Source: Salegentibacter sp. 24 (GTDB taxonomy: Bacteria; Bacteroidota; Bacteroidia; Flavobacteriales; Flavobacteriaceae). Taken from it: 35,369 bases of DNA. The stretch's first letter is position 1; each line of letters starts with the position of its first letter. The position numbers were made by a program, and so were the translations under genes. The stretch lies in assembly GCF_004362395.1 (NCBI RefSeq), contig NZ_SNWE01000031.1, positions 1 to 35,369 on the forward strand, in the 5' to 3' direction. Under the pieces are notes generated by a model. It worked only from the letters and a program-made list of their open reading frames with translations. It was not told the DNA's origin and ran no database searches. This document shows, one piece after another, positions 18,952 to 27,543 of this stretch.

Positions 18952-19110
18952 GTATAGGAGGTACTGGCGGTACCTTTACCACAAATAAGTGAGCCCACGC
19001 CGTTTTATGAGCGTGAGCATGATCACTTATCATCCCGTGGTAATATTAAAACGCCAGTTTTCCTATACGAGATTCAAAGCGTATGCTTCTATATTTTTAG
19101 AAGTAAACGC
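18952..19110. other. Long nested stem structure plus adjacent hairpin (candidate ncRNA or DNA element)
   Basis: Five stems nest exactly: 18952-18959 with 19061-19068 (8 bp), 18963-18969 with 19052-19058 (7 bp), 18976-18982 with 19037-19043 (7 bp), 18985-18992 with 19023-19030 (8 bp), and 18996-19000 with 19011-19015 (5 bp). The internal loops are asymmetric. Directly after it a second hairpin pairs 19079-19082 with 19107-19110 and 19086-19091 with 19098-19103. Together these give about 45 base pairs in 159 bases. No ORF explains it. It lies between the divergent susC and XRE genes. Options are a structured RNA, a large operator, or a MITE-like palindromic insertion. No reverse transcriptase is present, so a retron is not supported. 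Confidence 0.65.
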
Positions 19111-19199
19111 AAATATAATATCACTCAAATATATATAAAAATTTTTAAGTGCGTACGATCGTGCGCAATTATTTTTCAAAGTTCCTCTTCTTTTGTTAT

Positions 19200-19433
19200 A
19201 TGGCTGGTATAAATTTTATTATTTGTGATTTTATAAATAGGGAGTGGATAAAGCCATGGCTTGATCAGAAACGATCGCAACGTTCTTTCGCTGATAAATG
19301 TAACGTAGAAGAAGGAATCATAAGAAAAATTAGAGGAAAAGCAGAATATCGTATTCCGGTGGAAACTCTCGAAAAAATTTGTGATGGTCAAGGAATTACC
19401 CTTCATAATTTTTTCAAGAAATTGGGGAAATAA
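19200..19433 (+). CDS. Small XRE-type HTH regulator
   Basis: 77 aa with a phage-repressor-like HTH in the second half: FADKCNVEEGIIRKIRGK, then RIPVETLEKICDGQGITLHNFF, the usual end of an XRE domain. The ATG at 19200 is preferred; the frame is open from a GTG at 19149, but that start falls inside the near-palindrome GCGTACGATCGTGCGC (19151-19166), which looks like an operator. Nothing suggests a fused toxin, and no partner gene follows directly. It may control its own promoter and the structured region upstream. The 305 bases after it (19434-19738) are AT-rich and hold no gene I can support. Confidence 0.75.
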   Translation: MAGINFIICDFINREWIKPWLDQKRSQRSFADKCNVEEGIIRKIRGKAEYRIPVETLEKICDGQGITLHNFFKKLGK

Positions 19434-19738
19434 TTATTCAATTTCGAAAAAATAAGCTTCACTAACTGATCTAATTGTTTTTGTAGAAATAATTCTGGTA
19501 TACCTCAACTTCAAATTGAAAAGTCTATAGTTCCAACTGATTGCTTATTCTCTAACTATACTCACAACTCTTTTCTTTACGGTTTTCCGTATTCTTCTAT
19601 TATTTTAAGGTTTTATATTTAGTAAAACTGGGTTTATCCTGGTATTTTTTTTAATTAAAAGGGTATTTTAGGTGGGGAGTTGTGCAACATATTTAATGAA
19701 AATTCAACTTCAATATAAAATAATTGTATTTTTGATTT

Positions 19739-20518
19739 GTGGAAAAAATTGGTGACATAGAAATTAGAGTCGTAGGAAAGTCTGGAAATCTTGAATTAAG
19801 TCCAGACAACTATGATATTAAGCAGATTGCATCCATTTTGCAAAATGTCGAGGATTTGTTGTATCCAAATAATAAAAAAGATAGACCGATTATTACCTAT
19901 GATATAGAAGAAGGATCGGTTCGCCACATTTTTAAAACTTCTATTCAAGCGGTTATTGGATTTAGTGCTTTACTTTCTCAAGTTCAAGCGCAAAACAATA
20001 TTGATTTTTTAGAATTAAAAACTGCAAGGGCCTTAGAGGAAATTCAAAAAATGTCTCGTCAAAAGAATTATGAATTTCAAATTAAGACTTCTTTAGAAAA
20101 GGACTATGAATTAAAGATTAATCCCTCCACAAAATTCTTTCGTACAGAAAATATCTGGTCGGATGCAGAATTTTATTTCTATGGTGTTTTAAAAGATGCA
20201 GGAGGAAAAAGTAAGGCTAACATACATCTAGATACAAAAGATTACGGTTACTTATCAATAGAAACTGGAGAAGAATTTTTGAAAGAAAGAGAAGAAAACC
20301 TTTTATATAAAAAATTCGGTGTTAGAGCATCTGGAAAACAGAATGTGGAAACTGGAGAAATTGACACAAAATCTTTGAAATTACTAGAATTAATAGATTA
20401 CAATCCAAAATTTGATAACGATTATCTGAATACATTAATTAATAAAGCAAAAAATAATTGGAGAGGAATAAATGCAGATGATTGGTTGTTAAATATGCGG
20501 GGAGGTTATGAAGCATAG
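19739..20518 (+). CDS. Unknown protein, first gene of a pair with a PIN-like protein
   Basis: 259 aa; I do not recognise the family. It starts at a GTG (MEKIGDIEIRVVGKSG). It is soluble and rich in Lys and Glu, with no signal peptide. An alpha/beta N-terminal part (LSPDNYDIKQIASILQNVEDLLYP) is followed by a small hydrophobic stretch (IQAVIGFSALLSQ) and a charged C-terminal half. TATTTTTG at 19727-19734 matches the Bacteroidota -7 element TAnnTTTG, but no -33 TTG was found and it would imply a leaderless mRNA. The end overlaps the next gene by 11 bases, so the products probably act together. An antitoxin-like or sensor role for the PIN partner is conjecture. Confidence 0.7.
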   Translation: MEKIGDIEIRVVGKSGNLELSPDNYDIKQIASILQNVEDLLYPNNKKDRPIITYDIEEGSVRHIFKTSIQAVIGFSALLSQVQAQNNIDFLELKTARALEEIQKMSRQKNYEFQIKTSLEKDYELKINPSTKFFRTENIWSDAEFYFYGVLKDAGGKSKANIHLDTKDYGYLSIETGEEFLKEREENLLYKKFGVRASGKQNVETGEIDTKSLKLLELIDYNPKFDNDYLNTLINKAKNNWRGINADDWLLNMRGGYEA

Positions 20519-20990
20519 CGTTTTATTAGCCACTAGTTTTTTTATTCGATTACTAAATGACGAAGATCCCCTTCATAGAAATGCAGTAGGTTATTACAAA
20601 TATTTCTTGGAGAACGATGTAACCTTGAAAATTTCAACAATTTCAGTTGCAGAATATTGCGTTTTAGGCAAATTAGAAGATTTACCCTTAAAAGACCTTC
20701 AAATTATTCCATTCAATTTAAAAGAAGGAGAAAGAACTGGCGAATTTGCCAAAATCATTTTTAGTGAAAATAAAATTGAAACTGAAAAATTAACTCCTAG
20801 GGCTATAATTCCAAACGATTCAAAGTTATTTGCGCAAGCCGATTTAGATAAAACAATATCCCATTTTGTGACGTCTGATGTGCGATCAAAAAACACTCTC
20901 GCACTATTAAAAAGAAGGGTGACTCCAAAATTTTCGATTATTTCCATTGATGTACCTCATACAGAAGCTTTCGGTATTTTAGATTTATAG
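20508..20990 (+). CDS. PIN-like (VapC-type) protein with an altered active site
   Basis: 160 aa. The frame follows PIN ribonucleases: SVLLATSFFIRLLNDEDPLH at the start, ISVAEYCVLGKL with the conserved Glu (E49), NDSKLFAQADLDK, then FVTSDVRSKNTL with a late Asp. The first metal-binding Asp of PIN domains, normally in a LLDT-like motif, is Ala here (A8 in LLATS). The enzyme may therefore be inactive, weak, or use another ligand. It overlaps the 259-aa gene and has no ordinary small VapB-like antitoxin next to it. VapC-type assignment is by pattern and moderately secure. Confidence 0.65.
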   Translation: MKHSVLLATSFFIRLLNDEDPLHRNAVGYYKYFLENDVTLKISTISVAEYCVLGKLEDLPLKDLQIIPFNLKEGERTGEFAKIIFSENKIETEKLTPRAIIPNDSKLFAQADLDKTISHFVTSDVRSKNTLALLKRRVTPKFSIISIDVPHTEAFGILDL

Positions 20991-21280
20991 TAAAAATACG
21001 TTGCACAACAAGTCGGTTCATCGCAAATAAAGACGGGTGTTGTCGAAAAAGCGTAATTTAGAAAACCAGGAAACAAAAACGGTAAGTCGGCAAATCCGCT
21101 TCCCTACTCCGCCAACTTGCGATAGTGTGCCGACCAAGCAATGACCGGCAATTCAGGCAAGAATCTGCTCAATCTTTAGAATCCTTTAACATTAGAAAGA
21201 TTTTTCCTAAATTGCTGCGGCTTCTTACCCTACTTCATGAAGCTATTGAAATATTTACTTGTAAGACCCGAATTTTAATA
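20991..21280. other. Gene-free stretch with short inverted repeats before hsdM
   Basis: About 290 bases without a supported gene. There are two inverted repeats: ACAACA 21005-21010 with TGTTGT 21038-21043, and GTCGGCA 21086-21092 with TGCCGAC 21128-21134. The local G+C is higher than in the genes to the left. The hsdM frame stays open upstream to a GTG at 21125, but the extra residues do not match HsdM. The hsd promoter must lie here. The stretch may also be a relic of a cassette junction. Confidence 0.4.
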
Positions 21281-22846
21281 ATGGCCAAAAAGAAAACGAG
21301 CAAAGAAAAATCGATTGAGGAAAGTCTGTGGGATGCTGCCAATAAACTTCGTGGCTCCATTGAACCTTCAGAATACAAGCACGTAGTACTCGGGCTTATC
21401 TTCCTGAAATTTGCTAGTGACAAATTTGAGGTCCGCCGCGAGGAGCTTATTGCCGAAGGCAAAGAAAAGTACCTCGAGATGAAAGACTTCTACAATATGA
21501 AGAATGTCTTTTTCTTAGCTGAGACTTCCCGGTGGAATTATCTTATTAAAAATGCAAAACAGGACGATATTGCCTTGAAGATTGATACTGCCTTAAACCG
21601 GATAGAAAAGAACAATCCTTCTTTAAAAGGTGCATTGCCGGATAATTATTTTTCCCGTTTGGGACTGGATAAAAGTAAGCTGGCTTCCCTGTTGGACACC
21701 ATTAATAAAATCGATACCCAAAAAGACAAATCCCAGGATATTGTGGGGCGTGTATATGAATATTTCTTATCCAAATTCGCCTTGGCGGAAGGAAAAGGAA
21801 AGGGAGAGTTTTACACGCCAAAAAGTATTGTAAACCTTATTGCCGAAATGATCGAACCCTATAAAGGGATTATTTATGACCCGGCTTGTGGCTCTGGTGG
21901 TATGTTTGTGCAGTCTATCAAGTTTATAGAAAGCCACCACGGCAGCAAACGGGAAATTTCCATTTACGGCCAGGAATACACAAATACTACTTACAAACTG
22001 GCCAAAATGAACCTGGCCATTCGGGGAATATCGGCAAACCTGGGGGATAAAGCTGCCGATACGTTTAGCAACGACCAGCATAAGGATCTGAAAGCAGATT
22101 ATATTATGGCCAACCCGCCATTTAATCAAAAAGACTGGCGCGGACCACAGGAATTAATCGATGATCCTCGCTGGCAGGGCTATGAAGTGCCTCCAAAAAG
22201 TAATGCGAACTATGGTTGGATCTTAAATATGGTTTCCAAATTATCAGATGATGGGGTTGCCGGATTTATTCTGGCTAACGGATCGCTTTCGGGTGGTGGT
22301 GAGGAATATAAAATACGGAAAAAACTAGTGGAGAATAACCTGGTGGAAGCCATTATTATCCTGCCACAAAATATGTTTTATACCACGAATATAAGCGTAA
22401 CTGTTTGGATCCTGAATAAAAATAAAACTGCCCATACCCGTTCCATTGGAGACGAAGTCCGCCACTACCGCAATCGGGAAGAGGAGGTGTTGTTTATGGA
22501 TTTGCGGCAAATTGGAGAGCCATTTGAAAAGAAATTTATCCAGTTTAGTGGAACGCAAATTAAAGATATTGCCAGGACTTACCACGATTGGCAACAGGAA
22601 GACACGGATTATAAAGATATCCCGGAATATTGCTACAGTGCTACTAAAGCCGATATTGAAAAGAAAGATTTCTCCCTGGTGCCCAGCAAATATATCGAAT
22701 TTGTAAACCGCGATGAAAATATCGATTTTGATTCCAAGATGGCAGGTTTACAGAACGAACTTACCGATTTACTACAACAGGAAGAGGATTCTAAAAAGGA
22801 ATTGTTGGACGTTTTTAAAGAGCTGGGATATGCCATCAAACTATAA
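21281..22846 (+). CDS. hsdM: Type I restriction-modification DNA methyltransferase subunit
   Basis: 521 aa from the ATG at 21281 (MAKKKTSKEKS). The N-terminal helical HsdM domain (ESLWDAANKLRGSIEPSEYK) is followed by the N6-adenine methyltransferase domain. The SAM-binding DPACGSGGM begins at residue 200 and the catalytic NPPF is at 278-281; GKGEFYTPKSIV precedes them as expected. It methylates adenine at sites chosen by HsdS, within an M2S complex. The end overlaps hsdS by 17 bases. The gene is intact, and its base use (more G+C) resembles hsdR rather than the SIR2/HerA genes. Confidence 0.95.
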   Translation: MAKKKTSKEKSIEESLWDAANKLRGSIEPSEYKHVVLGLIFLKFASDKFEVRREELIAEGKEKYLEMKDFYNMKNVFFLAETSRWNYLIKNAKQDDIALKIDTALNRIEKNNPSLKGALPDNYFSRLGLDKSKLASLLDTINKIDTQKDKSQDIVGRVYEYFLSKFALAEGKGKGEFYTPKSIVNLIAEMIEPYKGIIYDPACGSGGMFVQSIKFIESHHGSKREISIYGQEYTNTTYKLAKMNLAIRGISANLGDKAADTFSNDQHKDLKADYIMANPPFNQKDWRGPQELIDDPRWQGYEVPPKSNANYGWILNMVSKLSDDGVAGFILANGSLSGGGEEYKIRKKLVENNLVEAIIILPQNMFYTTNISVTVWILNKNKTAHTRSIGDEVRHYRNREEEVLFMDLRQIGEPFEKKFIQFSGTQIKDIARTYHDWQQEDTDYKDIPEYCYSATKADIEKKDFSLVPSKYIEFVNRDENIDFDSKMAGLQNELTDLLQQEEDSKKELLDVFKELGYAIKL

Positions 22847-24059
22847 ACCCATAGGCGATTACATCCAAAAATTAAAGGTTAGAAATTCAAAGGATATATA
22901 TTCTGAACTTTTGGGTATTAATATAGATAAGTTCTTTATGCCTTCAGTAGCCAATGTTGTAGGTACTAATCTCTCCAGGTATTTAATTGTGAAACCCGGA
23001 CAATTTGCCTGTAACCGAATGCACGTTGGCAGGGATTATAGAATTCCAGTCGCACTTTCAGAAAAAGAAGAACCTTTTATTGTCTCACCTGCTTATGATG
23101 TCTTTGAAATCAAGGATACTTCTATATTATTACCTGAATATTTGATGATGTGGTTCCGTCGTGCTGAATTTGATAGAAATGCCTGGTTTTACACAGATGC
23201 TGACGTAAGAGGCGGTTTAGCCTGGGATGCCTTTTGTAGTATTGAACTTCCCGTTCCTTCCATAGAAAAACAGCGGGAAATTGTAAAGGAATATAATGTG
23301 GTTAAAAACCGTATAAAATTAAATGAAGAAATAAACCAGAAGCTGGAAGAAACTGCCCAGGCCCTTTATAAACATTGGTTTGTTGATTTTGAATTTCCTA
23401 ATAAAAAAGGTAAGCCTTATAAATCTTCCGGTGGGAAAATGGTTTATAATGAGGAGTTGGATAAGGAAATTCCGGAGGGGTGGAGAATCATTAAAGTAAA
23501 AGATTTTTGTACAGATATGAAATCTGGGGGAACTCCCAGTCGTAGAAATAAAAATTATTGGGAAAACGGAACAATTCCTTGGTTAAAAACAGGAGAAATA
23601 AAGAATAATATTATTCTATCAACAGAAGAATATATTTCAGAAAAAGGGTTAAAGAATAGTTCTGCAAAAATTCTTCCACAGAATTCAATTTTAATGTCCA
23701 TGTATGGAGCAAATGCTGGAGAGGTTGGTTTTTTAAAGATTGAAGCTACAACTAATCAGGCTTGTTGTGCAATGGTATGCAATTCAGTCGTAGATGCATC
23801 ATTTTTATATTATCATTTGGTCGTAAATCAAAATTTTAATCATTCTCAAGCAATTGGAGGAGCTCAACAAAATTTAAGTAAAGATTATATTGAAAAAATT
23901 AAGTTGATTGTTCCTTCAAATGGATTTAAAAAGATGGATTTTTTTAGGTCATTCATTGAAAAAAGGGAGAACAATACAAAACAAATTCAAATCTTCACTG
24001 AACTTCAAAAAGTAGTATTGAGTAGAATGAGTTTGGTTAAAAAAGAAATTGTTAATTAA
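22830..24059 (+). CDS. hsdS: Type I restriction-modification specificity subunit
   Basis: 409 aa from the ATG at 22830 (MPSNYKPIGDYIQ). There are two target-recognition domains: residues ~5-150, and from ~225 (EGWRIIKVKDFCTDM, SGGTPSRRN) to the end. Between them is the conserved helical spacer EKQREIVKEYNVVKN, then QKLEETAQALYKHWFVDFEF. Each TRD reads half of a bipartite site. From about 23,500, where the second TRD begins, the DNA becomes distinctly more AT-rich and resembles the following SIR2 gene. The second half may thus have been exchanged together with the cargo genes. The target sequence cannot be read from the protein. Confidence 0.93.
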   Translation: MPSNYKPIGDYIQKLKVRNSKDIYSELLGINIDKFFMPSVANVVGTNLSRYLIVKPGQFACNRMHVGRDYRIPVALSEKEEPFIVSPAYDVFEIKDTSILLPEYLMMWFRRAEFDRNAWFYTDADVRGGLAWDAFCSIELPVPSIEKQREIVKEYNVVKNRIKLNEEINQKLEETAQALYKHWFVDFEFPNKKGKPYKSSGGKMVYNEELDKEIPEGWRIIKVKDFCTDMKSGGTPSRRNKNYWENGTIPWLKTGEIKNNIILSTEEYISEKGLKNSSAKILPQNSILMSMYGANAGEVGFLKIEATTNQACCAMVCNSVVDASFLYYHLVVNQNFNHSQAIGGAQQNLSKDYIEKIKLIVPSNGFKKMDFFRSFIEKRENNTKQIQIFTELQKVVLSRMSLVKKEIVN

Positions 24060-24069
24060 TCTACTTACT

Positions 24070-25029
24070 ATGCATATGGACAATAAAAAGGAAGAATTAT
24101 TTAAAATTATCCAGAAACAGCTTAAAAACCCACCTGTTATTATTTGGGGTTCCGGAGCTACTATTCCTTTTGGATTGCCAAGCATGTGGGCATTAAATGA
24201 GTTGCTTAAAAAGGAAATTGAAGATTTTGATGAAAACTGTGATAATTTGGAGGAAGAGTTAGGCAAGCCTAAGTATGAAGATATAATGCCAGAAATTAAA
24301 AAAGTGATATGGCAAGCTGTAGCTGATAAAGATGAACTTGTTCTTCAAGGCATAATTGAAAATTATAATGCAGAATATAAAGTAGTTGAATGCTTAGTAA
24401 ATAAATTTGTTGATGTACACCCTCGTGTTCTAAATATAATAACTACCAATTACGATAGAGTTATAGAGCACATTTTAGCCTATTCTGGAGTGAACTACAC
24501 CGATGGCTTTAGTGGTAAAAATTTATCAGTATTTAATGAAAATAGCTTTCCAGAAGAGAGCAGTGTAAATATTGTAAAGGTACACGGCTCACTGAATTGG
24601 TTTATGTTAGATGGTGAAATACGATATTTAGGAAAGAGTGATATTTATGCACCTCAGATAATATGCCCAGGTAAGAATAAATTTCAAGAGACTTATAATA
24701 GTCCTTATCGCGAATTAATACAAAAATCAGATTCCTATATTAACAATGCTAAGAGTTTTTTAGTTGTAGGTTTTGGTTTTAACGATGAACATTTAACGCC
24801 AAGAATAAGTAAACTTATAAAAAAAGGAGTCCCAATTGTAGTGATTACAAAAAGGATTACAGAATCTTGTTTCAAAGAGTTAGATAAAGCTGAGAAATAT
24901 GTATTACTGGAAGAAACTGATACTGATAAAACGAAAATTCATTATAAGATGAATTCATCAGTAGTTAAGCAAGAAGAAATTATAGATGGAAATTATTGGA
25001 GTCTAGAAAAATTTGTGGAAATAATATGA
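24070..25029 (+). CDS. SIR2-domain NADase of a SIR2-HerA defence pair
   Basis: 319 aa. It is a SIR2-like Rossmann protein: GSGAT at 27-31 in the NAD-binding loop, TTNYDR at 125-130 with N127, catalytic KVHGSLNW with H172, and GFGFNDEH at 234-241. These are the landmarks of the defence SIR2_2 type rather than of protein deacetylases; the Cys4 zinc site is absent. Such proteins hydrolyse NAD+ when activated, causing abortive infection. The start is the ATG at 24070, or 24076 two codons on. The stop overlaps the HerA start (ATGA), so the two are coupled. SIR2-HerA is a known antiviral complex, but its place between hsdS and hsdR is unusual. Confidence 0.9.
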   Translation: MHMDNKKEELFKIIQKQLKNPPVIIWGSGATIPFGLPSMWALNELLKKEIEDFDENCDNLEEELGKPKYEDIMPEIKKVIWQAVADKDELVLQGIIENYNAEYKVVECLVNKFVDVHPRVLNIITTNYDRVIEHILAYSGVNYTDGFSGKNLSVFNENSFPEESSVNIVKVHGSLNWFMLDGEIRYLGKSDIYAPQIICPGKNKFQETYNSPYRELIQKSDSYINNAKSFLVVGFGFNDEHLTPRISKLIKKGVPIVVITKRITESCFKELDKAEKYVLLEETDTDKTKIHYKMNSSVVKQEEIIDGNYWSLEKFVEII

Positions 25030-26708
25030 AAGAAGAAAGTACATCAATAGGTAAAGTACAGAGTGTAGATACTGGGAATGTTACTGTATTAATTAGTGAT
25101 GAGAATATCTTAAATAGCGTACAAGTAAATCAAATTATTCTTATTAGATCTACAAAAACGGGAGAGAAAATAATAGGGTTAATTTCTAAAATACTCCGAA
25201 AGGCTATATCCGATAAGATTGAAGGGGAATATGAGCCAGAACAAATAATTGAAAATGTAATTAGAGTAAATTTAGTTGGTACGCTTATAAAGAAAGTAGG
25301 TGTTGAAAAGAACATATTCAAGAGAACATTAAATACAGTACCCAGTATAGATGCAGATTGTTTTTTATTGCAGGGAAAAGAACTATCTGAATTTATGACA
25401 ACAATTTCTTCGAATACTGAAAACCCTTTGAGGGTTGGAACTTACACAATATCCGAAGAGTCCCAAGCAAACTTAGATGGTAATAAGTTTTTTCAAAGAC
25501 ACGCTACAATTGTTGGTGGTACTGGTTCTGGAAAATCGTGGACTGTTGCAACTATATTGGAAAAGTCTACAGCATTGAAAAGCGTAAATGGAGTTTTGTT
25601 CGATTTACACGGAGAATACAAACCATTAGAAAAACTTGATAATACTCAACTTTTAAAAATTGCAGGACCATCTGATGATGGTAGAACACCAAATACTATT
25701 TTTTTACCATATTGGTTGTTGTCTTATGAGGAAATAGAGTCTTTGCTTTTAGATAGGTCAGATACAAATGCCCCAAATCAAAGTCGAAAATTATTTGATT
25801 CAATAATATCTGCTAAAAAAGCTGTTTTAGAAAATTTAGGTAAGGATGAAGTTTTAAATAACTTTACTGTTGAAAGTCCAATACCATATAATTTAAACGA
25901 TGTGTTAGAGGATATAGAAAAGGAAGATACCAAAATGGTTCCAGGAGCAAGAGGAGACAAGCAAGGCCCATTATTTGGTAAGCTAACAAGATTCATCCAA
26001 CGCCTCAGAAGTAAACAAACAGATAAGAGATTGAATTTTCTATTTAGTAGCGATTCTGAGCTGCAAAACTATGAATACTTTTCGCAATTGATGAAAAATC
26101 TGTTAGACTTCGGTAATAACAAAGGAATTAAAATAATAGATTTCTCAGAGGTACCATCAGATATACTACCATTAATTACAGGCTTAATTGGGCGGTTAAT
26201 TTTTTCTGTTCAACAATGGATGGAAGAAGATAAGAGACATCCTGTAGCTGTATTTTGTGATGAAGCGCATTTATATATTCCATCTAATATAAAAGGAGGT
26301 TATGAGGAAAAAGGATTGCAAAGTTTTGAAAGAATAGCTAAAGAAGGAAGGAAATACGGTATTTCATTGGTTGTAATTAGTCAACGTCCGGCAGATGTAA
26401 ATAAAACTGTCTTAAGCCAATGTGGAAATTTTGTCGCTATGAGATTAGCCAACCCTGAAGATCAAAATGTAATTAAAAGATTATTCCCAGATAGTTTAGG
26501 AGGTTTTGCAGATTTATTACCCATTTTAGACGTTGGAGAAGCGCTAATTGTTGGGGATGCTTCTTTGCTTCCTAGTAGAGTTTTAATTGATAAGCCTAAA
26601 ATCCAGCCTAAAAGCGCAACGGTAGATTTTTGGGATGAATGGGATACAAATAAAAAATCAACTGGAATTACTGATGCAGTAGAAGCCCTGAGAAAACAGC
26701 AAAAATAA
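25026..26708 (+). CDS. HerA-like FtsK/HerA ATPase of a SIR2-HerA defence pair
   Basis: 560 aa. Residues 1-150 form a HAS-barrel-like N-terminus. Walker A GGTGSGKS is at 164-171 and is followed by GVLFDLHGEY, the HerA signature. Walker B is FCDEAHLYIP with D412 and E413. Then come VVISQRPADVNKTVLSQC and RLANPEDQNV, the sensor and arginine-finger region. HerA proteins form hexameric rings and in the defence pair assemble with SIR2 subunits. I start at the ATG at 25026, giving a 4-base overlap with the SIR2 stop. No NurA nuclease is nearby, so a repair HerA-NurA system is unlikely. Confidence 0.92.
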   Translation: MKEESTSIGKVQSVDTGNVTVLISDENILNSVQVNQIILIRSTKTGEKIIGLISKILRKAISDKIEGEYEPEQIIENVIRVNLVGTLIKKVGVEKNIFKRTLNTVPSIDADCFLLQGKELSEFMTTISSNTENPLRVGTYTISEESQANLDGNKFFQRHATIVGGTGSGKSWTVATILEKSTALKSVNGVLFDLHGEYKPLEKLDNTQLLKIAGPSDDGRTPNTIFLPYWLLSYEEIESLLLDRSDTNAPNQSRKLFDSIISAKKAVLENLGKDEVLNNFTVESPIPYNLNDVLEDIEKEDTKMVPGARGDKQGPLFGKLTRFIQRLRSKQTDKRLNFLFSSDSELQNYEYFSQLMKNLLDFGNNKGIKIIDFSEVPSDILPLITGLIGRLIFSVQQWMEEDKRHPVAVFCDEAHLYIPSNIKGGYEEKGLQSFERIAKEGRKYGISLVVISQRPADVNKTVLSQCGNFVAMRLANPEDQNVIKRLFPDSLGGFADLLPILDVGEALIVGDASLLPSRVLIDKPKIQPKSATVDFWDEWDTNKKSTGITDAVEALRKQQK

Positions 26709-26712
26709 AATT

Positions 26713-27465
26713 TTGAAGGAAGAACTGGAACAAATAAATAAGTTAAATGAATTTCAACTCGTTGAATATTTTCAAGATGGTGTTGTAGCTCGGGCTACGG
26801 GAAGTGATTTTGACAATCAATTATATACAACAGTAAGAACCAAGCTAATTAGGAATAAAGCTCTAGAAAAAAAGTTGCCTGAATGGATTAAAACAAAAAG
26901 AACAATCGACCAGTTTTGGACTTTCATAAAGGGAAGATTTAGTACTTATCAAGAACGCAGAGAATATTTATGGGATGAATTTGCTATAGCCTTAAATTAC
27001 TTAGAAAAAAAATCTACATCGCCTTTAGAAAAAAGTATTGTTTTCGATGAAACGCACATCCATTCTCAATGGCAAAAAGCTCTTGAACGTAAAGAATTAG
27101 AACCTGAGGGGGCAATAACATCGGCAAGAACATTAATCGAAAGCATATTAAAATACATTTTAGACGAACAAGAGATAAAATATAATGATGGTGCGGAATT
27201 ACCCGATTTATATAAAGATGTTGCAAAATCTCTGAATTTGGCACCCGAACAACATCAGGAGCAAATATTTAAACAAATACTTGGAGGGTCAAGCGGAATT
27301 ATAAGTGGACTTGGGGCATTAAGAAATAAACTCGGAGATGCACATGGTAAAAGTAGAAATAGTGTTAAGCCGTCAGAAAGACATAGTGAGTTAGCAGTAA
27401 ATCTGGCTGGTGCAATGGCAATTTTCTTATTTAAAACCTATAAAGAAACTAAAGACATAAGATAA
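26713..27465 (+). CDS. Abortive-infection C-terminal (Abi_C) domain protein
   Basis: 250 aa. The second half matches Abi_C: AITSARTLIESILKYILDE, ELPDLYKDVAKSLNLAPEQH, LRNKLGDAHG at 203-212 and ELAVNLAGAMAIFLFKTYKE. The segment RNKLGDAH (204-211) fits the R-x(4-6)-H pattern of HEPN ribonucleases. The first ~110 residues are not recognisable. It starts at a TTG 4 bases after the HerA stop; no in-frame ATG is near, and the AT-rich base use continues. It is therefore the third gene of the SIR2-HerA operon. It may be a second effector or an assistant of the pair; RNase activity is inferred. Confidence 0.82.
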   Translation: MKEELEQINKLNEFQLVEYFQDGVVARATGSDFDNQLYTTVRTKLIRNKALEKKLPEWIKTKRTIDQFWTFIKGRFSTYQERREYLWDEFAIALNYLEKKSTSPLEKSIVFDETHIHSQWQKALERKELEPEGAITSARTLIESILKYILDEQEIKYNDGAELPDLYKDVAKSLNLAPEQHQEQIFKQILGGSSGIISGLGALRNKLGDAHGKSRNSVKPSERHSELAVNLAGAMAIFLFKTYKETKDIR

Positions 27466-27543
27466 AAAAAGATAAGCCTGTAAACTTAGAGATAAGCCAA
27501 GTGATTTTTTATAGGCTTGCCTAAAGCACAAGATAAATACAAC

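Larger units (their letters stand above)
19679..21009. repeat. 10-bp inverted repeats bracketing the unknown/PIN-like gene pair
   Basis: GTTGTGCAAC at 19679-19688 and its exact reverse complement GTTGCACAAC at 21000-21009 stand 51 bases before the first gene and 10 bases after the second. Nothing else lies between them. This looks like the boundary of a two-gene cassette, but a 10-bp match could be chance. Confidence 0.35.

Noticed and set aside
18952-19110. Retron msr-msd RNA
   Set aside because: The long stem resembles msd, but there is no reverse transcriptase gene in the window.
19679-21134. Integron attC site or cassette array
   Set aside because: The GTTG..CAAC repeats lack the RYYYAAC/GTTRRRY core pattern, and there is no integron integrase in view.
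21125-21280. GTG start extending HsdM by 52 residues
   Set aside because: The extension does not match HsdM; the ATG at 21281 gives the family N-terminus and the DNA before it contains inverted repeats.
25026-26708. HerA as part of a HerA-NurA DNA-repair system
   Set aside because: No NurA nuclease is near; the coupled SIR2 gene and hsd setting point to the defence pair.
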